DNA of 64,000 nucleotides from Cellulosimicrobium cellulans (GTDB lineage Bacteria; Actinomycetota; Actinomycetes; Actinomycetales; Cellulomonadaceae). The position numbers and the translations under genes are program-made. Positions 1 through 8,022 of this stretch are shown here, piece after piece; position 1 is the first letter of the stretch, and every line of letters begins with the position of its first letter. Where the stretch lies: contig NZ_BJNZ01000007.1 of NCBI RefSeq assembly GCF_006539945.1, forward strand, positions 62,001 to 126,000, read 5' to 3'. The notes under the pieces were generated by a model that was given only the letters and a program-made list of their open reading frames with translations, was not told the DNA's origin and searched no databases.

Positions 1-92
1 GACGGCGGCAGGTCCGCGGAGGACGTGGCCACGTGCGCGGGGGAGGCGGTCGAGGGATCGGTCGAGCGCGGGGGAGTCGGGTTGGTGGGCAC
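1..92 (-). CDS. possible N-terminus of a protein running off the left edge
   Basis: Reading leftwards from a GTG at 90-92, a frame stays open to the window edge and encodes about 30 residues rich in Pro, Thr and Ser (begins MPTNPTPPRSTD). A GGGAGGC stretch lies almost directly before the GTG, which is too close for a normal ribosome binding site. Only the start could be here, so no function can be named, and the frame may be chance in GC-rich DNA. The 21-bp repeat array at 111-194 would lie just upstream. Confidence 0.2.
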   Translation of the reverse strand, partial: MPTNPTPPRSTDPSTASPAHVATSSADLPP

Positions 93-110
93 GCCTCCCA
101 CGGTACGACG

Positions 111-194
111 GCGCGAGGTAGAGCCGTGGTCGCGCGAGGTAGAGCCGTGGTCGCGCGAGGTAGAGCCGTGGTTGCGCGAGGTAGAGCCGTGGTT
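111..194. repeat. tandem array of four 21-bp repeats
   Basis: Four consecutive 21-bp units (111-131, 132-152, 153-173, 174-194), each GCGCGAGGTAGAG followed by CCGTGGTY. They differ only at the last base (C or T). The reverse complement of the same unit, with GG/CC variation in the middle, occurs as arrays at 21642-21746 and 46703-46809. No spacers separate the units, so this is not CRISPR. No gene covers the array. Confidence 0.9.
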
Positions 195-230
195 CTTGGG
201 TTCGACGGCGTGTGGTGGGCCTGGGTGGTC

Positions 231-321
231 GGGGTGGGTGGTGGTGCCGCGTCTACCATCCGCCGCTCATTCCTCGCGGCTCCCGCCAGGCCCGCCACGA
301 CGCGGCACCACCACCCACCCC
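231..321. repeat. 23-bp perfect inverted repeat with 45-nt spacer
   Basis: The arm 231-253 (begins GGGGTGGGTGGTGG, ends GCCGCGTC) is exactly complementary to 299-321. Between them is a 45-nt C-rich spacer. The core GTGGTGGTGCCG also forms the inverted repeat at 25656-25692. It lies in the non-coding stretch 195-480, downstream of the minus-strand gene ending at 481, so a terminator or a structured intergenic element are both possible. Elsewhere in 322-480 I see only a weaker imperfect hairpin around 425-470, downstream of that gene, and no convincing gene. Confidence 0.75.
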
Positions 322-480
322 GCCCGGCGTCGTCTCGCCCTGGTCCGTCCTCACCATGGGCGACCACCCGCGCCGCGGACCCGACCACGCGGGCCTGAAG
401 GACGACCACGGCGGGCGGCGTTCTGCCCGACGGCCTGCCGTGGCCACCGGGCAGGACGGTCGGGTCGGTACGGCGTCGGG

Positions 481-2517
481 TCAGGACTCGGTGGTGCCGT
501 CCTGGGTGCCCGGGCGACCCCCGCTGGGGCGGGCGGCCATGCCGCCGCCGGTCCACTCGCCCGCGACGGCGGTCGCCGAGCCGGCGGGGGTGGTCACCGT
601 GTAGGTGTCGCCGGTCGTCACGTCGGGCGAGGAGACGACGACGTTCGCGGTCTCCTTGGTGGCCGTGTGCTCCGTGAGGACGGTGCCGTCGGCGGTCGTG
701 ACGGTGACGGTGTCGCCGGCGCTCGCGGACACGTCCGCCGCGAGCCAGCCCTGCGCCGAGTCGGTCGACGGCACGACGACCATGCCCGCGCTGCCCGCCG
801 CGAGGAGCGACCCGCCGCTGATCGTGAACGTGCCGTTGACGTCCAGCGCGCCGTTGCCGTCGTTCGTCGGACCCTGGACCACGATCTCGCCGCCCGTGAC
901 GGTGAGCGAGCCGTTCGAGTCGATCCCGTCGCCGCCGGCGTCGACGGTGAGGGTGCCGCCGGAGATCGTCAGGGTCGAGCCGTCGTCGGTGTCCATCCCG
1001 CCACCCATGCCGCCGCCCGCGTCACCGGGGCCGCCCGGGGGCATCTCCGTGCCGTCGGGGAGCTCGCCGCCCTGCGGGGGCTCCGGCATCTGGCCGTCGG
1101 CCGGCATCTCCGGCGGGGTGCCGCCGGCCGCGGCGCCGTCCGGAGGCTCGGGCATCGTGCCGTCCGCGGACGCGCCGGGCGCGGTCCCGTCGGGCACCGG
1201 GCCGGCCGCGGCGTCACCGCCCGTCGAGCCGTCGGCACTCGTCGCGCCGTCGGTCCCGTTCGCCGAGTCGTCGGTGGTCGAGCCGACGGTCGCGTTGAGG
1301 CCGTCGTCGCTCGCCGTGACGTCGAGGTCGCCGCCGGAGATCGTGATGGCTGCGCCCTCGATGCCCTCGACGGACGTCGTGACGGTGAGGTCGCCGCCCG
1401 AGACGGTGACGTCGCCGTCGGCGTGCACACCGTCGTCGCCGGACGACAGCTCGACCGTCCCGCCCGAGACGGACACGGCGCCGTTCGAGTGCAGCGCGTC
1501 GTCGGCGGCGTCGACCGTGACCGTCGCGTCGTCGCCGAGCACGACGCCCACGTCGCCCTTGAGGCCCTTCGCGGAGGCGTCCTCGGCGACGGTCGCGCCG
1601 ACACCGCCCGCGGCGGCCACGGACAGGCTCCCGCCGGAGACGACGACGTCGGTCACGGCCTGCACGCCGTCGTCGCCCGACGCGACGGTGATCGTCCCGC
1701 CGCGCACGTCGACGAACCCGAGGGTCTCGTCGCCGTCCTCGGTCGACGTGAGACCGTCCTTCGCGGCGGTGACGTCGAGCGTGCCGCCCGTGACGACGAG
1801 GTAGTCCTTGCCGCGGATCCCGTCGTCGCCCGCGTCGACGGTGAGGTCCCCTCCCGCGACGACGAGCCCGTCCTTGGAGACGATGCCGTCGTTCGCGTGC
1901 GACGTGACGCTGAGCGCGCCGTCGCCGCCGATCACGAGGTCGGCTGTCGAGAACAGCGCGCCGTCGGGCTCGCCGTCAGCGTCCTGGCCGGAGGACGTCT
2001 CGGCGTCGGTGAGGCTGTTGGTCGACCCGTCCGCGAGGACCACGGCGACCTTCTCCGCGTCCTGCACGGTCACGGCGGCGTTGGTCGTGGACGTGATGTC
2101 GGCGCCGTCGAGCACGAGCTGGACCAGCCCGTCCTCGGCGGTGTCGACGACGACCTGCCCCTCCTGCGTGCCGCTCAGCACGTACGTGCCGGGGGCGGTG
2201 ATGGTGACGATCGAGCCGTCGACGGTCACGCCGTCGCCGTCCGCCGTCGCGGTGTCGCCGTCGAGCGCGACGGCCACCGCGGACGACTCGTCGTACGCGA
2301 GGTCGGCGTCGTCCACCGTCACCTCGGCGTTGTCCGCGCGGGCCTCGTCGGGAGTCAGTCCGGCGACGGCGTCGGACACGGCGCTCGCGGTGGTCGTCGC
2401 GTTCGTGTCGGTCGAGGCGGTGTCGGTGGTCGCGGTGCTCCCCAGCACGGAACAGCTCGCGAGGACGGCGGCCGCCGCGGCGGCGGTGAGCGTGGTCAGG
2501 GGTCGGCGGATGTGCAT
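481..2517 (-). CDS. secreted carbohydrate-binding lipoprotein (DUF4353-like, beta-helix repeats)
   Basis: 678 residues. The N-terminus MHIRRPLTTL leads into an alanine-rich hydrophobic stretch and a lipobox LASC, so it is probably an exported lipoprotein. The body consists of repeated short beta-strand units of the type DDGVHADGDVTVSGGDLTV, as in the right-handed helix of carbohydrate-binding DUF4353 proteins. A Gly/Pro/Asp-rich linker of about 100 residues separates two such blocks. I chose the ATG at 2515-2517 because it gives the signal peptide; the frame is open further upstream but that part is shadow of the VTC gene. The start overlaps the VTC stop as TGATG, so the two genes are translationally coupled. 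Family members usually sit with VTC and DUF4956 genes, as here. The ligand is unknown. Confidence 0.85.
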   Translation of the reverse strand: MHIRRPLTTLTAAAAAAVLASCSVLGSTATTDTASTDTNATTTASAVSDAVAGLTPDEARADNAEVTVDDADLAYDESSAVAVALDGDTATADGDGVTVDGSIVTITAPGTYVLSGTQEGQVVVDTAEDGLVQLVLDGADITSTTNAAVTVQDAEKVAVVLADGSTNSLTDAETSSGQDADGEPDGALFSTADLVIGGDGALSVTSHANDGIVSKDGLVVAGGDLTVDAGDDGIRGKDYLVVTGGTLDVTAAKDGLTSTEDGDETLGFVDVRGGTITVASGDDGVQAVTDVVVSGGSLSVAAAGGVGATVAEDASAKGLKGDVGVVLGDDATVTVDAADDALHSNGAVSVSGGTVELSSGDDGVHADGDVTVSGGDLTVTTSVEGIEGAAITISGGDLDVTASDDGLNATVGSTTDDSANGTDGATSADGSTGGDAAAGPVPDGTAPGASADGTMPEPPDGAAAGGTPPEMPADGQMPEPPQGGELPDGTEMPPGGPGDAGGGMGGGMDTDDGSTLTISGGTLTVDAGGDGIDSNGSLTVTGGEIVVQGPTNDGNGALDVNGTFTISGGSLLAAGSAGMVVVPSTDSAQGWLAADVSASAGDTVTVTTADGTVLTEHTATKETANVVVSSPDVTTGDTYTVTTPAGSATAVAGEWTGGGMAARPSGGRPGTQDGTTES

Positions 2518-3395
2518 CAGAGGCTCCTGTCGTCGTGCCCGGGGGTGCGGGCGGGAGGGGTCGTGGTCCCGACGGGCGCGGCCGCGCCGGGGGAGAGGTG
2601 GCGGCGGATCACGCGCCGCCACGGGCCGTCGGGCAGGTCGGGGCGCAGGAGCGCCAGCCCGGTGCCGTACTTGGAGATCCGCTCGGGCCGGTGGCCGTGC
2701 CGCCACAGCAGGCGGTCGAGGTCCGACGGCGTCGAGCCGCCCTTGGTCTCGACGACCACCAGGTGCGGGACGGACCAGGTGAGCGGCGCGTGCGCGCCCG
2801 GCTGGTCGAGCTCCCACGTGAGGCTGGTGTCGACCGTGGCGCGCGCGGCGCCGTCGGCCCGGGGGAGGAGCAGGGTCGTGCGGTGGTACCGCGACACGAG
2901 GCCGGGGGCGAGCGCGTGCTCCGGGACGCCGTCGATGCCCTCGGCCGCGAGGGTCCGGCCGACGAACGTGCGGCCCGCACCGAGCGCCGTCGGGCACTCG
3001 TCGTGCGCGACACGCTGCTTGAGCGTCGTGCCGCGCGCGGCGCGGGTCTTGACCTCGAGGAAGCTCGTGCCCGAGTCCAGGTAGGTGCGCGTGCGGACCT
3101 TGAACCGCCGACGGCGTCGCGTCGCCGTGAGCCGGAACGACACGAGGTCGGGGGTGTCGAAGTACACCGACTCGTACGCCGAGCTGCGCGCGCCGTCGAC
3201 CTCGAGGACGCGGGCGGCGGTCGTGCGGGCGAGGGCGTCGAGCACCGTGACCGCGTCGTGGACAGGGAGGACGTACTTGCGGTCGACCCGGGTGAGCAGC
3301 GCCGCCGCGTCCACGAGCTCGTCCAGGCCGACGCCGTCGAGCGGGTAGAGGACGGTGCGCACCCGGTCGTCGGCCGTCACGGTCCGGGAGCTCAT
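2517..3395 (-). CDS. VTC-domain protein (polyphosphate polymerase-like)
   Basis: 292 residues. The sequence shows the VTC/CYTH-type pattern: RVDRKYVLPV near the N-terminus, YESVYFDTPDL, RRRRFKVRTRTYLDSG, FLEVKTR, RYHRTTLLL and VVVETKGG with alternating Lys/Arg/Glu residues that line the tunnel of triphosphate-binding CYTH enzymes. In yeast this domain makes polyphosphate from ATP; bacterial versions beside DUF4956 membrane proteins are uncharacterised. The ATG at 3393-3395 overlaps the DUF4956 stop as ATGA. No membrane segment is seen, so it probably acts at the cytoplasmic face with its membrane neighbour. Confidence 0.85.
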   Translation of the reverse strand: MSSRTVTADDRVRTVLYPLDGVGLDELVDAAALLTRVDRKYVLPVHDAVTVLDALARTTAARVLEVDGARSSAYESVYFDTPDLVSFRLTATRRRRRFKVRTRTYLDSGTSFLEVKTRAARGTTLKQRVAHDECPTALGAGRTFVGRTLAAEGIDGVPEHALAPGLVSRYHRTTLLLPRADGAARATVDTSLTWELDQPGAHAPLTWSVPHLVVVETKGGSTPSDLDRLLWRHGHRPERISKYGTGLALLRPDLPDGPWRRVIRRHLSPGAAAPVGTTTPPARTPGHDDRSL

Positions 3396-4165
3396 GCGCG
3401 CACCTCGGCCCGATCGGGCCGGGGCGCCGTCGCCGACGTCCCGCCCGCCGACGTCGCCCGCGCGGCCGGCGCGAAGGGCGCGGTCTCGCGCGGTGCCGGG
3501 GACGCGGCGTCGGGCACGGGGAGGAGCGACGGCGACGCCGGCGCGGGGGCCGGCGTCGTGCGAGGGCGAGCGCGGGGCGCGGTGTAGCGGACGTCCACCC
3601 ACGTGGTGTCGTTGACGAGGTCGAGGCGCTGGACGCTCACGCCGCGGACCTCCGCGCCGAGGAGCTCCGTCAGGTAGCGGGTGAGCTCGGCGCGGTCGGT
3701 GAGGGCACGGTCGACGACGACGCTCTGGCTCTGCGCCCGGCGCAGGACGCGCGGGTGGTCGACGACGGCCATCACGCCGACGACGAGCGCCATGCCCGCG
3801 AGGGAGAGCCAGCCGGTCGTCGCGCCGAGGCCGCCGAGGAGTCCGAGCGCGAGGGCCGCGAAGTAGTACGCGACCTCGGTCTGCGACAGCTCGGTCGAGC
3901 GGAGCCGGATGATCGACAGGACGCCGAAGAGCCCGAGCCCCAGCCCGGCGCCGACGCTGCTCGTCGCGAGCGTCGCCGCGACCGCGAGCACCCCCACGTT
4001 GACGCCGAGGTAGGCGACGACGAGGTCGCGGCGCCGGTGCCGGGGGAAGTAGAGGCCGAACGCGAGGACGGTGACCGCGACGAGGTCGACGAGGTACAGG
4101 ACGGGCTGGGACACGAGGCCTCCGGGTGCCGGGGCGCTGGGCGCCGTGGTCGAGGACGTTCCCAT
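3392..4165 (-). CDS. DUF4956 integral membrane protein
   Basis: 257 residues, first gene of the DUF4956 - VTC - carbohydrate-binding operon. Hydrophobic segments lie around residues 20-40, 50-70, 75-85 and 105-135, with the conserved block LFGVLSIIRLRSTELSQTEVAYYFAALALGL typical of DUF4956 split around an Arg-rich turn. The soluble C-terminal part (about residues 150-257) has a ferredoxin-like beta pattern ending in an Ala/Pro-rich tail. Its biochemical role is not known. The constant company of a VTC protein suggests a membrane partner of a polyphosphate or anionic-polymer system. Confidence 0.8.
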   Translation of the reverse strand: MGTSSTTAPSAPAPGGLVSQPVLYLVDLVAVTVLAFGLYFPRHRRRDLVVAYLGVNVGVLAVAATLATSSVGAGLGLGLFGVLSIIRLRSTELSQTEVAYYFAALALGLLGGLGATTGWLSLAGMALVVGVMAVVDHPRVLRRAQSQSVVVDRALTDRAELTRYLTELLGAEVRGVSVQRLDLVNDTTWVDVRYTAPRARPRTTPAPAPASPSLLPVPDAASPAPRETAPFAPAARATSAGGTSATAPRPDRAEVRA

Positions 4166-4307
4166 TCCGCCGGGGGAGTCTGTGCGGTCGCTGTGGAGGG
4201 CACAGGGTGCGTGTATGAGTCGCGTTCAGCGGGGCGCCGGCCGGAGCTCACCGGCGTCGCGGCGCTCGCGGCCCCGTGACCAGGGTCACGGCCGCGCGTA
4301 CAGACGG

Positions 4308-4326
4308 TGATGTTAGCCTCACCTAA
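4308..4326 (+). promoter_or_regulatory. IdeR/DtxR-type iron box
   Basis: The 19 bases TGATGTTAGCCTCACCTAA match the DtxR/IdeR consensus TTAGGTTAGSCTAACCTAA at 16 of 19 positions by my count. The box lies 20 bp before the ATG of the siderophore reductase gene, where a Fe(II)-bound repressor would block transcription. A second box with the same score is at 37293-37311. Confidence 0.8.
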
Positions 4327-4346
4327 GTCACCGACGAGAGGTTGTC

Positions 4347-5186
4347 ATGTCGACCACCACCGCGCCCGCCCCGCGGCGCGCCCGCCCCCAGACGGTCCTC
4401 GAGGTACTCGAGACAGCGTGGCTCTCCCCGCACCTCGTGCGGGTCGTGGCAGGGGGCGACGGGTTCGCCGCGTTCACCACGAACGAGCACAGCGACAAGT
4501 ACGTCAAGATCATCTTCGCCAAGCCCGAGCTCGGCCTCGAGCCGCCCTACGACCTTGCGGCGCTGCGCGAGACGCTTGCGCCCGAGGACCTGCCGGTCAC
4601 CCGCACGTACACCGTGCGCTGGGTCGACGAGGCGGCGCAGCGGCTCGCGATCGACTTCGTCGTGCACGGCGACGAGGGCCTCGCCGGGCCGTGGGCCGCG
4701 CGCGCGAAGCCCGGCGACCGCCTCGTCTTCTCCGGCCCCGGCGGCGGGTACCTGCCCGACCCGGCCGCCGACTGGCACCTGCTCGCGGGCGACGACTCCG
4801 CGCTCCCCGCGATCGCCGCCGCGCTCGAGGCCATGCCGCGCGACGCCGTCGGGCACGCCGTGCTGGAGGTCGGCACCGAGGCGGACCGCCTCCCGCTCGA
4901 GGTGCCCGCCGGCGTCGAGGTCACCTGGGTGCTGCGCGGCGACGCGCCCGCCGGGACGACGACGCTCCTGCCCGACGCCGTCGCCGACCTCGCGTGGCGC
5001 GAGGGTCGCGTGCACGTGTTCGCGCACGGCGAGCGCGAGGCCATGAAGGCCCTGCGCCGCGTGTTCGCGGAGCGCGGCGTCCCGCGCGCCGACCTGTCGC
5101 TGTCCGGCTACTGGGCCTACGGCCGCGCGGAGGACCGCTTCCAGGCGGAGAAGCGCGAGCCCGTCGGCCAGATCTTCGAGGACTGA
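4347..5186 (+). CDS. siderophore-interacting protein (FAD ferric-siderophore reductase)
   Basis: 279 residues, the usual size. FAD-binding part in the N-terminal half, with the PVTRTYTVRWVDE motif (RxYTxR-type, binds flavin) and the DFVVHGDEGLAGPWAARAKPGD block; an NAD(P)H-binding C-terminal half with the VFAHGEREAMKALRR and SGYWAYGRAEDRF motifs characteristic of the ViuB/SIP family. It reduces Fe(III) in imported siderophores in the cytoplasm to release iron. A GAGAGG ribosome site precedes the ATG. The iron box upstream and the siderophore-binding lipoprotein 8 nt downstream support the role. Confidence 0.93.
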   Translation: MSTTTAPAPRRARPQTVLEVLETAWLSPHLVRVVAGGDGFAAFTTNEHSDKYVKIIFAKPELGLEPPYDLAALRETLAPEDLPVTRTYTVRWVDEAAQRLAIDFVVHGDEGLAGPWAARAKPGDRLVFSGPGGGYLPDPAADWHLLAGDDSALPAIAAALEAMPRDAVGHAVLEVGTEADRLPLEVPAGVEVTWVLRGDAPAGTTTLLPDAVADLAWREGRVHVFAHGEREAMKALRRVFAERGVPRADLSLSGYWAYGRAEDRFQAEKREPVGQIFED

Positions 5187-5194
5187 GGAGTCCC

Positions 5195-6214
5195 ATGCAC
5201 CGCACCACCACGTTCCGCCGCGCCCTCGCGGCGACGTCCGCGCTCGCCGTCCTCGCGCTCGCCGCGTGCTCGTCCGGGGACGACTCGGGTGACGACGCTG
5301 CGCCGTCGGGAAGCCCGAGCGCCGACGGCGCCGCGGACACCTTCCCCGTGACGATCCCCACCGCGTTCGGGGACGTCGAGATCCCCGAGGAGCCGGAGCG
5401 CGTCGTCGCCCTCGGCTGGGGCGACGCCGAGACGGCGCTCGCGCTCGGCGTCCAGCCTGTGGGGGCGAGCGACTGGCTCGCGTTCGGCGGCGACGGCGTC
5501 GGACCCTGGCTCGACGGCGCGTACGACGAGTCGTCCGAGATCATCGGCACGCTCGAGCCCTCGTACGAACAGATCGCCGTGCTCGACCCCGACGTCATCC
5601 TCGACGTGAAGTCGTCCGGCGACCCCGAGCGGTACGAGCGGCTCTCCGAGATCGCCCCGACCGTCGCGATCCCCGAGGGCGGCGAGGCCTACCTCACGCC
5701 CATGGAGGACCAGGTCGGCATGATCGCCGCCGCCCTCGGGCGCAGCGACGCCGGCGACGAGCTGCTCGCCGAGGTCGACGACGCGTTCGCCGCCGCGCGC
5801 GACGAGCACCCCGAGTTCGCCGGCAAGACCGCCGTCATCGGGTCGTACTGGGCCGAGGGCTTCGGTGCCTACGTCTCGACCTCCAGCCGCGGCGAGTTCA
5901 TGCAGGGCCTCGGGTTCGACACCAAGCCCGAGATCGACGAGGCCGCGGGCGAGGAGTTCTCCGCCACCCTCGGCACCGAGAACGTCGGCCTGCTCGACGC
6001 CGACCTCACCGTCATCCAGCCCATCGGCTTCACCGCCGCCGACGTCGAGGCGCTCCCGATCTTCCAGACCGTGCCGTCCGTCGCCGACGGCCGCTACGTC
6101 GTGTTCGACGACAAGGACCTCTCCAACGCCTTCTCGCTCGGCACGCCCACGGCCGTGATCTACGCGATCGACAACGTCACCCCGCTGTTCGCCGAGGCGC
6201 TCGGCGGGAAGTGA
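5195..6214 (+). CDS. iron-siderophore ABC transporter substrate-binding lipoprotein
   Basis: 339 residues, FepB/FhuD-type class III binding protein. Signal peptide with lipobox LALAACSS near residues 22-27, followed by an acidic/Ser linker and PERVVALGWGDAETALALGVQPVGAS, the typical start of the periplasmic-binding fold; PSYEQIAVLDPDVIL and a long connecting helix follow. It would capture ferric siderophore outside the membrane. GAGGAG precedes the ATG. It shares the iron-box promoter with the reductase. No permease or ATPase is beside it, so it must use a transporter encoded elsewhere. Confidence 0.92.
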   Translation: MHRTTTFRRALAATSALAVLALAACSSGDDSGDDAAPSGSPSADGAADTFPVTIPTAFGDVEIPEEPERVVALGWGDAETALALGVQPVGASDWLAFGGDGVGPWLDGAYDESSEIIGTLEPSYEQIAVLDPDVILDVKSSGDPERYERLSEIAPTVAIPEGGEAYLTPMEDQVGMIAAALGRSDAGDELLAEVDDAFAAARDEHPEFAGKTAVIGSYWAEGFGAYVSTSSRGEFMQGLGFDTKPEIDEAAGEEFSATLGTENVGLLDADLTVIQPIGFTAADVEALPIFQTVPSVADGRYVVFDDKDLSNAFSLGTPTAVIYAIDNVTPLFAEALGGK

Positions 6215-6414
6215 CGCCCGAGCCTTCCGGCGGAGTGCACGACGCCGGCGCGGTCCGGCGGCGGGCGCGGTCCGACGGCGCGGGGTGGGCCGGGTGGTCC
6301 GGCTCCGCGGGGCTCGGGCGGGGCGTGTGTGACCCGGCGCAGGAGCGGCTGACCGGCCGATTCGGTGTCCGGGGGTGTGACCAGGTATCCTTCCTGGGCC
6401 GGGTATCCCGGCGA

Positions 6415-6504
6415 GGTAGCGTGTCCGAGCGGCCTAAGGAGCACGCCTCGAAAGCGTGTGTGGGTGAAAGTCCACCGTGGGTTCAAATCCCACCGCTACC
6501 GCCA
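6415..6504 (+). tRNA. tRNA-Ser (anticodon CGA)
   Basis: A 90-nt class II tRNA: acceptor stem GGTAGCG (6415-6421) pairs with CGCTACC (6494-6500). The anticodon loop CTCGAAA carries CGA at 6449-6451, reading UCG serine codons; a long variable arm (GTGGGTGAAAGTCCAC) and the T loop GGTTCAAATCC follow; CCA is encoded at 6502-6504. Its last 16 bases are the attachment site of the integrated element, and the element's copy restores the full tRNA. Confidence 0.95.
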
Positions 6505-6506
6505 CC
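6489..6506 (+). other. attL of the integrated element
   Basis: The 18 bases CCCACCGCTACCGCCACC cover the 3' end of tRNA-Ser (T stem, acceptor stem and CCA) and recur exactly at 16376-16393. After a one-base indel, both copies continue with GAAGGGCC into a terminator hairpin. This is the standard tRNA target of AICE tyrosine recombinases. Confidence 0.9.
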
Positions 6507-6508
6507 CG

Positions 6509-6548
6509 AAGGGCCCCACCCGCAGAATCCTGCGGCTGTGGGGCCCTT
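6509..6548. terminator. hairpin between tRNA-Ser and integrase gene
   Basis: AAGGGCCCCAC at 6509-6519 pairs with GTGGGGCCCTT at 6538-6548, and CCGCA/TGCGG extends the stem inside. It can serve both the tRNA (plus) and the integrase operon (minus). A closely similar hairpin follows attR at 16395-16432, so the element brings its own copy of the tRNA terminator. Confidence 0.8.
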
Positions 6549-6570
6549 CGTCGTACCCGGCCCTCCGTCT

Positions 6571-7785
6571 TCACTCCGTTTTGCCCTGCGGGCTGTCGAC
6601 CGCGGCCTGCTGGACGAGCTGGTCGATGACGACCCGCAGGTCCGGGGCGACGTGGGTGCGCTTCACGTAGTGCCGGACGGTCGTGCCCTCGTCGGCGTGA
6701 CCGAGCAGCGCCGTCGCGTTGCCGATCGTCGTCGAGTTCGCGACCTGCGTCGCCACGGTCCGGCGGAAGTCGTGCGGGGTGACCGTCGTGCCGATGGCGG
6801 CCTGTGCCTCCCGGAGCTGGTCGCGCACCCGGCTGGGGGAGCGAGGCGTAGCCCGCGTGGACGGGAACACCAGGTCGTCCGGCCCGCCGTCCAGGCCGAG
6901 GTCCAGCGCCTCGCGGATCGCGGTGACGACGAACGCGGGGAGCGTGATCGTGCGCCGCGACGAGTCGGACTTCGGCTTGGGCTGCCGCACGAGCCGGCCC
7001 TCGGCCCGGACGACGGTCCCGGTCACGGTGAGCGTCGGAACCTCGGCATTGAGGTCGACGTCCTCCTCTCGAAGCGCCAGGCACTCACCGATCCGCAGCC
7101 CGGTGCCGAGCATCGTGTCGACGATCTGCGGCAGGAGCGTGACGTTGCGACGACCGCGCGCGAGGGCGGGGCGGTCCTCCCACTCGCGCACGGCCTTGCG
7201 CAGCAGCGCGATGTCCTCGAGCCCGAGCGTGCGCACCTCAGCCCGGCGCGGCTTGCGCACGGTCACCGCATCCCGGACCGGGTTGAACGGCGCCGCGCCG
7301 TAGCGGACGCACAGCATCATGACCTGGGACATGACGTTGCGAGCCTGCCGTGCGGTGTCGAACTTCTGCGCCGTGCTCAGCGCCATGAGCACCCGGTTCA
7401 CCGCCACGGGCGTGACCTCTCGGACCCGCAGCAGTCCGAACGCGGGCCGCAGGTCTCGTTCGAGAACGCCGCGGTACGTCTCCAGCGACTGCGACGTGAT
7501 CTGCCCCTCGACGCGCTTCTCCGCGATCCAGTGGTCGAACACGACGCCCATGCGGGTCGCCGAGGTGATCGCCGCCGTTCCGGGGACGGTGGCCTCGCTG
7601 CTCGCACGGTGCAGCTTGTCCTCCAGGGCCCGTTGCGCCGCCGCACCCGACGGTCCCCGCGACTCGTACTTGTGCAGCACGCCCGCAAAGTCGCGGTATT
7701 GCGCCTGCGCCCGCCACACGCCGGGGGAGATCTCCTTGCGGCTGATCCGGCCCCAGCGGCCGGGCTCGATGGGCTTGCGTGCCAT
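6571..7785 (-). CDS. int: AICE tyrosine site-specific integrase
   Basis: 404 residues. N-terminal SAM-like DNA-binding arm domain (about 1-70), core-binding domain (75-175), catalytic domain from about 185. Active-site residues visible: Arg231 in TGLRIGE, a Lys near 272, His338-x-x-Arg341 in PHDFRRT, His363 in LLGHAD and the nucleophile Tyr373 in VRHY. It recombines the tRNA-Ser attB with the element. ATG start 3 nt after the excisionase stop; last gene of the Pra - TraB - Rep - Xis - Int operon, reading towards the tRNA. Confidence 0.95.
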   Translation of the reverse strand: MARKPIEPGRWGRISRKEISPGVWRAQAQYRDFAGVLHKYESRGPSGAAAQRALEDKLHRASSEATVPGTAAITSATRMGVVFDHWIAEKRVEGQITSQSLETYRGVLERDLRPAFGLLRVREVTPVAVNRVLMALSTAQKFDTARQARNVMSQVMMLCVRYGAAPFNPVRDAVTVRKPRRAEVRTLGLEDIALLRKAVREWEDRPALARGRRNVTLLPQIVDTMLGTGLRIGECLALREEDVDLNAEVPTLTVTGTVVRAEGRLVRQPKPKSDSSRRTITLPAFVVTAIREALDLGLDGGPDDLVFPSTRATPRSPSRVRDQLREAQAAIGTTVTPHDFRRTVATQVANSTTIGNATALLGHADEGTTVRHYVKRTHVAPDLRVVIDQLVQQAAVDSPQGKTE

Positions 7786-7788
7786 GCC

Positions 7789-8022
7789 TCAGCCCGCCGT
7801 GCCGGAGTCGGTGACGCGGTCGAGCCACTGCTCGACGTCGGCCGGCCGGTACCGGAGTCGCGCGCCGACCCGCACGACCTTGGGACCGCCGCCGCGGCTG
7901 GACCACGCGTACACGCAGTGCAGGCTCACGCCGAGGTACTCGGCCAGTTCCTCGGGCGTCATGAGCCGCGGCCTGCCGCTCGGCCTGTCCATCGTCGGGG
8001 TGTTGGTGGTGGTGCTCGTCAT
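7789..8022 (-). CDS. xis: excisionase, MerR/HTH_17-type DNA-binding protein
   Basis: 77 residues with a single winged helix: LMTPEELAEYLGVSLHCVYAWSSRGGGPKVVRVGARLRYRPADVEQWLDR, the standard HTH_17 excisionase pattern. It would bind the attachment sites and direct the integrase to excision. The ATG overlaps the Rep stop by 4 nt (8019-8022) and the integrase begins 3 nt after its end. Size and position between rep and int are as in pSAM2-type elements. Confidence 0.88.
   Translation of the reverse strand: MTSTTTNTPTMDRPSGRPRLMTPEELAEYLGVSLHCVYAWSSRGGGPKVVRVGARLRYRPADVEQWLDRVTDSGTAG

Noticed and set aside
25-3084. A 1019-codon plus-strand open frame
   Set aside because: It is a GC-driven shadow of the minus-strand lipoprotein and VTC genes, full of Arg/Gly/Ala runs and without any domain.
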